A DNA stretch of 64,000 nt, from assembly GCF_002946835.1 (NCBI RefSeq), contig NZ_CP026652.1, forward strand, positions 1,178,001 to 1,242,000. The letters are read 5' to 3'. This document shows, piece after piece, positions 15,295 to 24,147 of the stretch; position 1 is the first letter of the stretch, and every line of letters begins with the position of its first letter. The notes beneath the pieces are model-generated. The model saw only the letters and a program-made list of their open reading frames with translations. It was not told the DNA's origin and ran no database searches. The stretch comes from Streptomyces dengpaensis. Lineage in GTDB: Bacteria; Actinomycetota; Actinomycetes; Streptomycetales; Streptomycetaceae. The position numbers and the translations under genes are program-made.

Positions 15295-16352
15295 TCGTGT
15301 CCTCCCGCACTCTCCTCCCGACCCTCCCGGGGACGCCGGAGCGCCGCGCACCACCGGACGACCAGGACGACGGCTCCGGGCAGGCTCGCCGCGAAGCTGA
15401 GCACGCCGTAGACCACGGCGACGCTCAGGCCCATGCTCGCGCCGAGCCCCGCGGCGCCGAACGCCCAGGCGGTCACGCCCTCCCTGGGGCCCCACCCGCC
15501 GACGTTCAGCGGCAGCCCCATGGCGAGCAGGGCCAGCAGCGCCAGCGGTATCAACTGGGCGACGGACGCCGTGGATCCGGCGACCCGGGCGGCCAGCACG
15601 AACATGGCCAGGTGACCGGCCAGCACCACCACCGAGGAGAGCGTCACCCCGGGCCAGCTCCCCCGGGCGAGCAGCACGCCGCGCGCTTCCGCGAACGCGG
15701 CACGGACGGCTCCGTACCGCCGGGAGCGGGCCCGGCCTCTCCGTACGGCACCCACGGTCACCACCGAGCACAGCGACACGATCGCCAGGATCAGGAAGAG
15801 CCGCCGGGTCTCGACGAGCACCGGCGACGGCTGCGTCAGCAGCACCCCGGCCCCGACGGCCGCCAGCACCGCCTGCCCGGCGGTCCGTTCGAGCACGACC
15901 GCCCGCACTCCGCGGCCGATGTCCCCGGCGCTCTGGCCATGCCGTACGGCCCGGTGCACATCGCCGAGTACGCCGCCGGGCAGCGCCGCGTTCAGGAACA
16001 GCGCCCGGTAGTAGTCCGCGACGGCCGGCCCCAGCGACAGCCGGATCCGCAGCCCGCGGGCCACCAGAGACCACCGCCACGCGCTGAACACCGTGGTGAG
16101 CAGCCCGAGTCCGAGCGCCGCCAGCAGCGTCACCCCGTCGATCCGCCGCAGCCCGTCCAGAAATACACCGGTACCGAGCCGCCAGAGCAGCACCCCGAGG
16201 ATGGCGGTACCGGCGACGGTGCCGAGGTGGGTGCGGAGCCGGGGGGTACTGAGCCTCGCGCGGACCCCGCCCGTGCGCGCACCCTTGGCACGCACACGGA
16301 CCGCCGCCGCGTCCACCCCCACTGCCCCCACCGTCTCCACCCCGGCGCTCAC
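15117..16352 (-). CDS. Flippase-like membrane protein (lysylphosphatidylglycerol synthase TM/UPF0104 family)
   Basis: Predicted 411-aa polytopic protein with 7-8 hydrophobic segments starting near residue 30 (GTVAGTAILGVLLWRLGTGV). The family core is visible: RWSLVARGLRIRLS, YYRALFLNAALPGGVLGDVH, VVLERTAGQAV and LPLNVGGWGPREG. Members move or modify lipid-linked compounds. The GTG start at 16352 overlaps the methyltransferase stop (GTGA). The last about 59 residues, after WCAALRRPREG, are low-complexity and antisense to the creatininase-fold gene, which suggests the original stop codon was lost. In context it may export or flip the product of the cluster. Confidence 0.8.
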   Translation of the reverse strand: MSAGVETVGAVGVDAAAVRVRAKGARTGGVRARLSTPRLRTHLGTVAGTAILGVLLWRLGTGVFLDGLRRIDGVTLLAALGLGLLTTVFSAWRWSLVARGLRIRLSLGPAVADYYRALFLNAALPGGVLGDVHRAVRHGQSAGDIGRGVRAVVLERTAGQAVLAAVGAGVLLTQPSPVLVETRRLFLILAIVSLCSVVTVGAVRRGRARSRRYGAVRAAFAEARGVLLARGSWPGVTLSSVVVLAGHLAMFVLAARVAGSTASVAQLIPLALLALLAMGLPLNVGGWGPREGVTAWAFGAAGLGASMGLSVAVVYGVLSFAASLPGAVVLVVRWCAALRRPREGREESAGGHDQCGRSTTGASRGVPPSPGSVLDVTREKYAPKESVSAASSSLPFSAEASEGRPMTPDSV

Positions 16353-17263
16353 CCCGCACCACCCGTAGGCCGGGGCAGGACCAGCACATCGCTGTGGTGG
16401 ACCACCGCCCGCAACTCGCCCGCGGCGCACGCCGCCAGGCGGGAGCGCAGATACGGCTCCGCACGCGCCGCGAGGTCGGGCCGCTGCTCGCAGGCCGCGC
16501 CGACCCAGCCGCGCAGCCACTCCTCGGTGAGCGCGGCGTCGTCGGGTCCGAGCCGCCAGGGGCTCGGCCGCACCTGGACCGTCGCGCCGTACCGGGCGAA
16601 GGCGTCGCAGGCCACCGTGAGGGCGTCGGGGCCGAGCAGCTCGCCGCGGCGCTGATGGGCGTTGAACGCCTCGGCCAGCTCCGCGTCGAGCGGGTCGGCC
16701 GGTGCGAGTTCGATCCGTCCCACGACGGACAGCGTCAGCAGCGCCGGGACCCCGGCGCCCGCGCAGGCGGCCGCGAGCCGGTCGATCTCCTCGGCGGTGA
16801 GCACGTCCAGCAGCGCGGAGGCCGTCACCAGCGAGGCCCCGGACAGGGCGTCGGCGGTCAGCCGGCCGATGTCGCCGCGCTGTGTGGTGACGGTGACAGG
16901 GCTGCCGTCGGCGGCCGTGAGGGGCGCCTCCACGGTCGCGAAGTGCAGCAGATACGGGTCCCGGTCGTGCAGGATCCAGTGCTGGGCGCCGTCGAGGCGG
17001 GGGGCGAGCCAGCGGCCCATGGAGCCGGTTCCGCAGCCGAGATCGTGAATCACCAGGTCCGTGGAGCGATCGGACGGATTCGCGAACCGGACACGCAGCG
17101 GTTCGAGCAACTCGGCCGCCCGCGCGGCGGCGTCGGCGCCTTCCCTCAACTGGAGCCACTGAGGGGCGTACCGAGGCACCTCGTCGACACCGTCCTGCCC
17201 GACACGCTGACCAGGCACCCCTGTACTCGCCTTCTCCCCGGCGGGGGGCGTCGTCGTACTCAC
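16349..17263 (-). CDS. SAM-dependent methyltransferase of the pteridine-type cluster
   Basis: Predicted 304-aa class I methyltransferase. Motif I is IHDLGCGTGSMGRWLAPRL (about residues 71-89), then WILHDRDPYLLHFA, RGDIGRL and SLVTASALLDVLTAEEID. The N-terminus is disordered. The substrate is unknown; position inside the operon points to the pathway intermediate. The GTG start at 17263 overlaps the glycosyltransferase stop (GTGA), and its own stop overlaps the next GTG, so four genes are coupled in the same way. Confidence 0.88.
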   Translation of the reverse strand: MSTTTPPAGEKASTGVPGQRVGQDGVDEVPRYAPQWLQLREGADAAARAAELLEPLRVRFANPSDRSTDLVIHDLGCGTGSMGRWLAPRLDGAQHWILHDRDPYLLHFATVEAPLTAADGSPVTVTTQRGDIGRLTADALSGASLVTASALLDVLTAEEIDRLAAACAGAGVPALLTLSVVGRIELAPADPLDAELAEAFNAHQRRGELLGPDALTVACDAFARYGATVQVRPSPWRLGPDDAALTEEWLRGWVGAACEQRPDLAARAEPYLRSRLAACAAGELRAVVHHSDVLVLPRPTGGAG

Positions 17264-18480
17264 GCGGCCCTCCGGGGCTTGTGGGGAAGCCGGCCGAGCA
17301 CACCGGCCAGGCTGCGGGCCGTCGTGGCCCAGCCGTCGAGCGCGGCGCGTCGCCCGCGGGCGGCGGCCTTGAGGCGGCGGCGTACGTCGGCCTCGCCGAA
17401 CCAGCCGCGCAACTCCGCGGCGAGGGCCGTCGGATCCTCCGGTGGTACGAGGATGCCGGGCACGCCGCCGTCGGGCGCGCGCCCGACCGCCTCGGGAAGG
17501 CCGCCGACGTCCGTCGCGAGCACCGGGATCCCCCGCGCGAGCGCCTCGGTGACGGCCATGCCGTACGTCTCGGCGTACGACGTGAGGACCATGAGATCCG
17601 CGGCGGCGTAGCTGGCGTCGAGTTCGGCACCCGCCTGCGGCCCCACGAGGTGCAGCCGGTCGCCGAGGCCGTACTTCTCGATCAGGGCCCGCAGTTGGGC
17701 GACGTACGCCGGATCCTGGCCGAGTCCGCCGACGCAGACGCAGCTCCAGGGGAGGTCGGTGACGGTCGCGAGGGCCTCGACGAGGCGGTGCTGCCCCTTG
17801 CGCGGGGTGACCGCGGCGACGCACAGCAGTCGCGAGACGCCGTCGGTGCCGGAGGCGAGCGGCGCGATGTCGGCGCCGGGCGCGGCGAGATGGACCCGGT
17901 CGGGGGCGAGCCCGTGGTGGGCGACGAGCCGGCGGACGGCCCAGTCGCTGGTCGCCACGACGGCCGCGACGGCGCGGAGCGTCGTACGTTCGCGGGCGTC
18001 CAGGTCGGCGGCCACGTCGGGCGCGAGACCCGTCTCGTCGCCGAGCGGCAGATGCACCAGCACGACGAGGGCCAGCCGTTCGGCCTCGGGGACGATGATC
18101 TCGGGGACGCCGCAGGCGACGAGGCCGTCGAGCAGGACGACTGTGCCGTCCGGCAAGTCGCGGAGCGTACGGGCGAGTTCCGTACGGGCGGCCGCCGCGG
18201 GGCGGGGCCAGCTGCCCGCGACGGCGTGCTGGTGGACCTGCCAGCCGAAGCCGGGGAGGTCCAGACAGAGCCGCCGGTCGTAGGCGTTGCCGCCGCTCGG
18301 CGCGGTCGGGTCGTCGACACCGCCGGGCATGACGAAGTGCACGGAGCGCAGGGACATGGGGATGATCTCGGCGTTCTTGAGTGCGGTGTGCTGGACGGGC
18401 AGGTAATTCAGCGACGCCTGATCGGCGTTGAGGACCCGGTCCGTGCTCACGGACGCCCGGTCCGTCGTCGTGTCGGTCAC
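17260..18480 (-). CDS. GT4 glycosyltransferase of the pteridine-type cluster
   Basis: Predicted 406-aa GT-B enzyme. The acceptor domain begins at [20 protein letters not shown]. The donor domain shows [53 protein letters not shown] and [20 protein letters not shown], with the Glu-x7-Glu motif of GT4. It would attach a sugar to the GTP-derived intermediate or to a lipid carrier. The GTG at 18480 overlaps the PTPS-like stop (GTGA). Confidence 0.9.
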   Translation of the reverse strand: MTDTTTDRASVSTDRVLNADQASLNYLPVQHTALKNAEIIPMSLRSVHFVMPGGVDDPTAPSGGNAYDRRLCLDLPGFGWQVHQHAVAGSWPRPAAAARTELARTLRDLPDGTVVLLDGLVACGVPEIIVPEAERLALVVLVHLPLGDETGLAPDVAADLDARERTTLRAVAAVVATSDWAVRRLVAHHGLAPDRVHLAAPGADIAPLASGTDGVSRLLCVAAVTPRKGQHRLVEALATVTDLPWSCVCVGGLGQDPAYVAQLRALIEKYGLGDRLHLVGPQAGAELDASYAAADLMVLTSYAETYGMAVTEALARGIPVLATDVGGLPEAVGRAPDGGVPGILVPPEDPTALAAELRGWFGEADVRRRLKAAARGRRAALDGWATTARSLAGVLGRLPHKPRRAA

Positions 18481-18875
18481 AGGGCACGCTCGTAACTCGC
18501 CCAGGCGATGTGCGACTCGTGCAGCGTGACGGTGATGCCCGACAGGCCGCGGGCGCCCTCGCCGAGGGCTCCGGCGTGCACGCGGTCGGCGAGCCGGTCG
18601 GCGATGACCTTGGCCAGGAACTCCGTCGAGGTGTTCGTGTTCTTGAAGTCCGGCTCGTCGTCGAGGTTGCGGTAGTTCAACGCGCTCACGACGGCGCCGA
18701 GTTCCTGTGTGGCCAGCCCGATGTCGACGACGATGTTGTCGTCGTCCAGCTCGGCGCGCCGGAATGTGGCGTCCACCAGGAACGTCGCCCCGTGCAGGCG
18801 CTGCGCGGGTCCGAAGACCTCGCCACGGAAGCTGTGGGCGATCATCAGGTGATCGCGGACGGTGATGCTGAACAA
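18477..18875 (-). CDS. 6-pyruvoyltetrahydropterin synthase-fold protein lacking catalytic residues
   Basis: Predicted 132-aa T-fold protein ([20 protein letters not shown] at the start, [41 protein letters not shown]). True PTPS/QueD enzymes bind zinc with three His, two in HGH, and use a Cys. Here HGH is HGA (His28, Ala30) and the Cys position is Ala24 (FGPAQRLHG). This matches what I recall for S. coelicolor SCO6650, whose structure lacked zinc and PTPS activity while keeping a pterin-like pocket. The start is a TTG at 18875 with a GGAGGG box. It leads a GTGA-coupled operon of four genes. Its substrate is unknown. Confidence 0.88.
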   Translation of the reverse strand: MFSITVRDHLMIAHSFRGEVFGPAQRLHGATFLVDATFRRAELDDDNIVVDIGLATQELGAVVSALNYRNLDDEPDFKNTNTSTEFLAKVIADRLADRVHAGALGEGARGLSGITVTLHESHIAWASYERAL

Positions 18876-19012
18876 CGGACGACCCTCCAGGTGCGGTGCG
18901 TCTGATCCCCTGCCGGGGGCACGCCGTGTAGTACGGCTGCCCCGTTCTCCTTGTTCAGCTGCCCGTTCCCCTTTCTTTGGAGTCGTTGGAGGTCAGGCAG
19001 GTTGTTCCGCGC

Positions 19013-19993
19013 TCAGACGTCGTCGTACACGACGCGATGGCACAAGCCGGGTATCGATCCGGAGGCGAGCTTGGCCATCACGTCCGGCAGTTCCTCGAAG
19101 GCGCACTCGCCGGTGATGAGCGCGTCGAAGGCGGGTTCGGCGAGCAGTTCGAGGGCGAGCGCGAGCCGGTCGGCGTACGTCCTGCTGGCGCGCCGCGCGG
19201 GGGAAACGGAGCCCACCTGGCTGCTGCGCACGACCAGCCGCCGCGAGTGGAAGGCCTCCCCCAGCGGCAGGCTGACCCGCCGGTCGCCGTACCAGCTCAG
19301 TTCGAGCACGGTCCCCTCCTGGGCGAGGAGTTCCAGCGACCGGGTGAGTCCCGCCTCGGTGGCGCTGGCGTGCACGACGAGGTCGCACTCGCCCGCGGCG
19401 TCCTCGGGGAGCGCGAAGTCGACGCCGAGGGCGCGGGCGATGTCGCCGCGCGCGGGATCGGCGTCGACGAGCTGGACGCGTACGCCCGGGAAGCGGGCGA
19501 GGAGCGCGGCGACGGAGCAGCCGACCATGCCGCCGCCCACCACGGCGATCCGGTCGCCGATCAGCGGCGCGGCGTCCCACAGGGCGTTCACCGCGGTCTC
19601 GACGGTCCCGGCGAGGACGGCGCGCGCGGCGGGCACGGATTCCGGTACGACGGTCACGGCACTCGCCGGGACGACGTACCGCGTCTGATGCGGATACAGG
19701 CAGAAGACGGTCCGGCCGAGCAGCGACGCGGGTCCTTCCTCCACTTGGCCGACGCTGAGATAGCCGTACTTCACGGGGGCGGGGAAATCCCCGTCCTGGA
19801 ACGGTGCACGCATCGAAGCATGCTGACTTTCCGGTACGCCCCCGCGGAAGACGAGAGTCTCGGTGCCCCGGCTCACTCCGGAGAAGAGCGTGCGCACCAG
19901 AACCTCCCCGTCCGCGGGGGGTGTCAGGGTGACGTCGCGTATCTCGCCGTGGCCGGGCGACCGGAGCCAGAAGGCGCGAGCTGTGAGTTCCAT
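19013..19993 (-). CDS. Zinc-type alcohol dehydrogenase-like (MDR) oxidoreductase
   Basis: Predicted 326-aa medium-chain dehydrogenase. The N-domain has SGVSRGTETLVFRGGVP and a YPHQTRYVVP strand; the NAD(P) fold has VVGGGMVGCSVAALLARFPG and VQLVDADPAR. The structural zinc Cys cluster is absent and no catalytic Cys is obvious, as in BchC-like subgroups. It probably oxidises or reduces an alcohol or ketone in the same pathway. The ATG at 19993 has a GGGGGA box. A gap of 137 bases with a small GCCGT/ACGGC hairpin separates it from the PTPS-like gene, so the two may have different transcript levels. Confidence 0.85.
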   Translation of the reverse strand: MELTARAFWLRSPGHGEIRDVTLTPPADGEVLVRTLFSGVSRGTETLVFRGGVPESQHASMRAPFQDGDFPAPVKYGYLSVGQVEEGPASLLGRTVFCLYPHQTRYVVPASAVTVVPESVPAARAVLAGTVETAVNALWDAAPLIGDRIAVVGGGMVGCSVAALLARFPGVRVQLVDADPARGDIARALGVDFALPEDAAGECDLVVHASATEAGLTRSLELLAQEGTVLELSWYGDRRVSLPLGEAFHSRRLVVRSSQVGSVSPARRASRTYADRLALALELLAEPAFDALITGECAFEELPDVMAKLASGSIPGLCHRVVYDDV

Positions 19994-20099
19994 GGGCGTC
20001 CCCCTGAACGATTCAGCAGATCTTCACGTACGGACCGGTGACAAGCCGCGCACTGTACGCGGCGTTGATCGACTCTGTCATATGGCCGGAGGATGTGCG

Positions 20100-20999
20100 G
20101 TGGCCCTGAACAACACATACGACGCGAGGATCCTGGCCCAGGAGACCACGGTGGGAGCGGGTGTGCAGCTCCTGTTGCTGGCTCTGCTGGGGGCGGGGAT
20201 CGGCATGGGGCCCGCGGGCTGGCTGACCGGCCTGGCCTTCGCGATTGCCACGTGGGCGGTGCTGACCCGCGCCCTGCGCCGCTCGCGGCCACGCTCCTTC
20301 GGTCCCGCCAATCGGGTGACGCTCGGCCGGGCCATCCTGGTCGGCGGGGTCACCGCCCTGGTCGCGGACTCCTTCCGGAGCTCGCCGCCGGTCACCCTGC
20401 TCGTCGGTCTGACGGCGGTCGCGCTGATCCTCGACGGCGTCGACGGCAAGGTCGCCCGCCGCACCGGTACGTCCTCCGCGCTGGGCGCCCGCTTCGACAT
20501 GGAGGTCGACGCGTTCCTGATCCTGGTGCTGAGCGTGTACGTCGCGATGTCGGTCGGCCCGTGGGTGCTGCTGATCGGCACGATGCGGTACGCGTTCGTG
20601 GCGGCGGCCCGCGTGATGCCGTGGCTGAATGCCGCGCTGCCGCACAGCATGGCGCGCAAGACGGTGGCGGCCCTGCAGGGCGTCATCCTGCTCGTCGCCG
20701 GCTCCGGGATCCTGCCGCACGAGGCGACCGTCGGGATCGTGGGTCTGGCGCTGGCCTCGCTCGTCTGGTCGTTCGGCCGCGACATCGCGTGGCTGTGGCG
20801 CACGGGGGACCGCAAGCTCCTCGGCGCCCGAAAGCCGGTCGAGCGCACCGCCGAGCGCGATGGTGTGCGCACCGCCGAGCGCGCCGTCACGCGGACCGTC
20901 GAGTGCGCCGCCGAGCGCACCCTCGGGCGCACTGTCGTGCGTCATGCCGGACAGGTCATCCCGTCGTCGCGGCGGGTTCCGGCACGCTCTCGGGCCTGA
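20100..20999 (+). CDS. CDP-alcohol phosphatidyltransferase family protein
   Basis: Predicted 299-aa membrane enzyme. The family signature is complete: LDGVDGKVARRTGTSSALGA followed by RFDMEVD, matching DxxDGxxAR-x8-GxxxDxxxD. Six hydrophobic segments follow the usual pattern. It joins a CDP-activated alcohol to a phosphate or hydroxyl acceptor in the membrane. The C-terminal about 50 residues are a repetitive charged tail (ERTAER units). GTG 20100 is preceded by GGAGG; ATG 20082 is the alternative. It is divergent from the dehydrogenase gene, and I place it in the same cluster on position only. Confidence 0.85.
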   Translation: MALNNTYDARILAQETTVGAGVQLLLLALLGAGIGMGPAGWLTGLAFAIATWAVLTRALRRSRPRSFGPANRVTLGRAILVGGVTALVADSFRSSPPVTLLVGLTAVALILDGVDGKVARRTGTSSALGARFDMEVDAFLILVLSVYVAMSVGPWVLLIGTMRYAFVAAARVMPWLNAALPHSMARKTVAALQGVILLVAGSGILPHEATVGIVGLALASLVWSFGRDIAWLWRTGDRKLLGARKPVERTAERDGVRTAERAVTRTVECAAERTLGRTVVRHAGQVIPSSRRVPARSRA

Positions 21000-21290
21000 C
21001 CAGGCCGAGGTGGTCGCGCAGGGTGCTGCCTTCGTACTCCGTGCGGAAGACCGCGCATTCCTGGAGCAGCGGGCCCACGGTGTCGGCGAAGACGTCGAGG
21101 CCGCCCGGGGTGATGTGCGGGACGAAGATGAACCCGTCGGCGGCGTCGGCCTGGACGAAGGCGTTGATGGTCTCGGCGACGGTGGCCGGGGAGCCGACGA
21201 ACGACTGGCGGTTGCCGGTCTCGATGACCCGGTCGCGGATCGACCAGTTGTCGGCCGCGGCCCGCTCCCGCCTGAGGACCGTCCGTCACC
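20956..21290 (-). pseudogene. C-terminal remnant of an NtaA/SnaA-type FMN-dependent monooxygenase
   Basis: The frame reads SPATVAETINAFVQADAADG, FIFVPHITPGGLDVFADTV and GSTLRDHLGLVRPE before the stop. These are the last about 100 residues of luciferase-like monooxygenases of the nitrilotriacetate/pristinamycin type, normally 430-450 aa. A TGA lies in frame just upstream and there is no start codon, so it is a truncated fragment. Its end overlaps the 3' end of the CDP-alcohol transferase gene. Confidence 0.85.
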
Positions 21291-21482
21291 TCCGCCCTTC
21301 CGGCCGGGCGGGCTCACGGCCGCCCCGCACCACGGTCTCGTCAAGGTCTTCCGCACCGCACAACAGCCCGGCCGGGCGATCTGTTCCGGCCCCGCGCTGG
21401 AATTCGGGCCACGTCGCGACGGCTGACCGGCCCCGCGCCGGCGACCGTAACCCTCGGTGACCTGGAGAAAACTTCAACTGGC

Positions 21483-21488
21483 TAGACT
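21483..21488 (+). promoter_or_regulatory. Possible -10 box for the opuC-type operon
   Basis: TAGACT about 64 bases before the TTG start is the best -10-like match in the 260-base spacer 21291-21551. No clear -35 box goes with it, so the call is weak. Nothing else was recognised in that spacer. Confidence 0.3.
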
Positions 21489-21551
21489 GCGCAGCCTCGT
21501 AGACGTGATCGAGACGCGCACGAGCAAGACCGCCCCGAAGGGTTTCGACGC

Positions 21552-22700
21552 TTGATAGCCATCGAAGATGTCAGCAAGCGATATGCCGACGGCACGGTGG
21601 CCGTCGATCGCCTGTCCCTGCAGATACCGAACCACTCCATCACCGTTCTCGTTGGACCCTCGGGCTGCGGCAAGACCACCACGCTGCGCATGATCAACCG
21701 CATGGTCGAGCCCAGCAGCGGCACGATCCGGGTGAACGGCGAGGACATTCTGCGCCAGCCGGTCAACGCCCTGCGCCGTTCGATGGGTTACGTCATCCAG
21801 AACGCGGGGCTCTTCCAGCACCGCACGATCCTCGACAACATCGCCACGGTGCCGCGGCTGCTCGGCTGGTCCAAGCATCGCGCCCGGGCGCGTGCGGCCG
21901 AACTCATGGAGCGCGTCGGCCTCGACCCGGCCATGGCCCGCCGTTACCCGTACCAGCTCTCCGGCGGCCAGCAGCAGCGTGTCGGCGTCGCCCGCGCGCT
22001 GGCGTCGGACCCGCCGATCCTCCTCATGGACGAGCCGTTCTCCGCGGTCGACCCGGTCGTCCGCCGGGGCCTCCAGGAGGAGTTGCTCCGCATCCAGGGC
22101 GAACTCGGCAAGGCGATCGTGTTCGTCACCCACGACATGGACGAGGCCATCACGATCGGTGACCGTATCGCCGTGATGCGCACCGGCGGCACGCTCGCCC
22201 AATTCGCCTCCCCGGACGAGCTGTTGTCGTCTCCCGCCGACCCGTTCGTGGAGGAGTTCCTCGGCGCCGACCGGGGCATCCGCGGCCTGTCGTTCCTGTC
22301 CACCCGCGACCTCGAACTCGACCGCTCCCGGGTCTTCCCGGTCGGCTCCGACTGGCAGGAGATCGCCGGACGCGAAGACGCGACGTCGCCGGTGATGGTG
22401 ACCGAGGCGGGCGGCAAGCCGCTCGGCTGGGCCGACCTCGCCACGTGGGACGGTGACGTCAAGGCCCTTGAGCCGTACGGGCAGGGCTTCGAGGTGGGCC
22501 GGGACTCGCTGCGCGTCGCCCTCGACCGGGCCGTGCTGTCGCCGACCGGTCAGGCGGTCGCGGTGGACGGTGCGGGGACGGTGCTGGGGCTCGCCGATCA
22601 GGCGACGATCGCCGCCGCGATCCGCGCGGCCCGGCAGCGACGGGCGGCGGACGCCCCGGACCTGTCCGAGGACGCCTCCGAGCTGAAGGCCACCCGATGA
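21552..22700 (+). CDS. opuCA: Osmoprotectant (glycine betaine/carnitine/choline) ABC transporter ATPase
   Basis: Predicted 382-aa ATPase. Walker A is VGPSGCGKTTTLRM, the Q-loop is VIQNAGLFQHRTILDNIA, the signature is YQLSGGQQQRVGVARAL and Walker B is ILLMDEPFSAVDP. A C-terminal regulatory part (about residues 245-382) resembles a degenerate CBS-like module of OpuCA. It energises uptake of compatible solutes through the two permeases that follow. The start is a TTG at 21552 with a GAAGGG box about 10 bases upstream. The stop overlaps the next ATG (ATGA). Confidence 0.92.
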   Translation: MIAIEDVSKRYADGTVAVDRLSLQIPNHSITVLVGPSGCGKTTTLRMINRMVEPSSGTIRVNGEDILRQPVNALRRSMGYVIQNAGLFQHRTILDNIATVPRLLGWSKHRARARAAELMERVGLDPAMARRYPYQLSGGQQQRVGVARALASDPPILLMDEPFSAVDPVVRRGLQEELLRIQGELGKAIVFVTHDMDEAITIGDRIAVMRTGGTLAQFASPDELLSSPADPFVEEFLGADRGIRGLSFLSTRDLELDRSRVFPVGSDWQEIAGREDATSPVMVTEAGGKPLGWADLATWDGDVKALEPYGQGFEVGRDSLRVALDRAVLSPTGQAVAVDGAGTVLGLADQATIAAAIRAARQRRAADAPDLSEDASELKATR

Positions 22701-23404
22701 ACGGCTTCTTCGACATACCGAGCGACCTTCAGCACAGCTATCTCGGCCTGATCTCCTGGCACATGCAGGAGGCCTTGATCCCGGTGCTCTTCGGTCTTGT
22801 GCTGGCGCTGCCGATCGGCCTGCTGTGCGTCCGCCTCAACTGGCTCTATCCGCCGGTGCTGTGGGCCACGACGGTGCTGTACGCGATCCCGTCGCTGGCC
22901 TTCTTCGTGGTGCTCATCGACTACACGGGGCTCAGCCGGCTCACCGTCATGATCCCGCTGTGTCTGTACACCCTGGTGATCCTCGTCCCGTCGGTCGTCG
23001 ACGGCGTGCGTTCGGTCCCCGAGGAGACGAACTCCGCCGCGGCCGCGATGGGCATCGGTTACGTACGCCGCTATCTCCAGGTCCAACTGCCCATCGCCGT
23101 ACCCGCGATCATGGCGGGGCTGCGCGTGGCGACCGCCTCCAGCATCAGCCTGGTCAGCGTCGGCGCGCTGATCGGCAACCAGGGGGCGCTCGGCAATCTG
23201 CTGACCACCGCGATGCTGTACCACCGGCCCCTCCTCGCGGTGAACTCGGTGGTCACCACCGCCGCCCTCGCGGTGCTGGTGGACGCCCTGCTGGTGGTGT
23301 TGCGGCGGGTGCTCACCCCCTGGCAGCCGCCGTCCCACGGCACGTCCGCACGCCGTACGTCGACGGTGGCGGACGCGTCCCCCCTTCCGGAGAGCGTCTC
23401 GTGA
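22697..23404 (+). CDS. opuCB: OpuC-type ABC transporter permease
   Basis: Predicted 235-aa membrane permease of the ProW/OpuCB family with five or six TM helices. The first begins at LIPVLFGLVLALPIGLLCVR, and the EAA loop for ATPase contact is NSAAAAMGIGYVRRYLQVQL followed by IAVPAIMAGL. It forms the channel together with the next permease. It starts by ATGA overlap with the ATPase gene and ends by GTGA overlap with the next permease, so equal expression is expected. Confidence 0.92.
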   Translation: MNGFFDIPSDLQHSYLGLISWHMQEALIPVLFGLVLALPIGLLCVRLNWLYPPVLWATTVLYAIPSLAFFVVLIDYTGLSRLTVMIPLCLYTLVILVPSVVDGVRSVPEETNSAAAAMGIGYVRRYLQVQLPIAVPAIMAGLRVATASSISLVSVGALIGNQGALGNLLTTAMLYHRPLLAVNSVVTTAALAVLVDALLVVLRRVLTPWQPPSHGTSARRTSTVADASPLPESVS

Positions 23405-24075
23405 ACGTACTGAACTTCATGCAATCGTTCTTCAGCGACGGCTCCCACTGGCACGGTTACGACGGCATCCCGCAGCGCGTCTGGGAACACCTCCAGTACT
23501 CCGCCGCGGCCCTCGTGATCGCCGCCGCCATCGGCCTGCCCATCGGCCTGGTCACCGGACACACCGGCCGCGGCGGCAACGCGCTGGCCTTCGTGTCCGC
23601 GGGTGCCCGTGCCCTGCCCACCTTCGGGCTGCTGGTGCTGATGTTCGTCTGGCTCGGCCTCGGCATCCTGCCGGTGATGATCCCGCTCGTCGTGCTGGCG
23701 ATCCCCCCGGTGCTCATCACCACGTACGAGGCCATCCGCAGCGTGGACCCCTCCCCCGTCGATGCCGCGCGCGGCATGGGCATGGCGGAGGGGAAGATCC
23801 TGCTCCAGGTCGAGGTACCGGCGGCGCTGCCGCTGATCCTCAGCGGCCTGCGCTCCGCGGCGATCCAGATCGTGTCGACGGCGACGATCGCGGCGTATGT
23901 GAGCCTCGGCGGCGTCGGCCGCTACATCGTGGACGGCCTCTACCAGCGCGACTACGAGAAGGTCGTCGGCGGGGCCGCCCTGATCGCCGTCCTGGCGCTG
24001 CTCGTCCTGGTGCTGTTCTGGGCCGTGGGCCGGGTGGCCGTGTCGCCGGGGGTGCGCAGGCGCCGCGCCGCCTGA
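23401..24075 (+). CDS. opuCD: OpuC-type ABC transporter permease
   Basis: Predicted 224-aa second permease of the osmolyte transporter. It shows ALVIAAAIGLPIGLVTGHTG, LPTFGLLVLMFVWLGLGILP and the EAA loop DAARGMGMAEGKILLQVEVP. The GTG start at 23401 overlaps the previous stop (GTGA). The stop codon lies in the first copy of a 26-bp duplication (24062-24087, 24088-24113), followed at once by a strong hairpin. Confidence 0.92.
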   Translation: MNVLNFMQSFFSDGSHWHGYDGIPQRVWEHLQYSAAALVIAAAIGLPIGLVTGHTGRGGNALAFVSAGARALPTFGLLVLMFVWLGLGILPVMIPLVVLAIPPVLITTYEAIRSVDPSPVDAARGMGMAEGKILLQVEVPAALPLILSGLRSAAIQIVSTATIAAYVSLGGVGRYIVDGLYQRDYEKVVGGAALIAVLALLVLVLFWAVGRVAVSPGVRRRRAA

Positions 24076-24113
24076 CTGGCGTACGTGGCCGCGCCGCCTG
24101 ACTGGCGTACGAG
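24062..24113 (+). repeat. 26-bp tandem duplication carrying the permease stop codon
   Basis: Units 24062-24087 and 24088-24113 differ at one base and both contain GCCTGACTGGCGTACG, so the TGA stop context is duplicated. It is the same unit length as the duplication at 7929-7980, but an unrelated sequence. Confidence 0.9.
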
Positions 24114-24117
24114 AAAG

Positions 24118-24147
24118 AGGGGGACGGGCTGTGTGGCCCGTCCCCCT
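24118..24147. terminator. Bidirectional terminator between opuC-type operon and cvnD
   Basis: AGGGGGACGGGC (24118-24129) and GCCCGTCCCCCT (24136-24147) form a perfect 12-bp stem with a TGTGTG loop. It sits between convergent genes and touches the cvnD stop. Confidence 0.88.
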
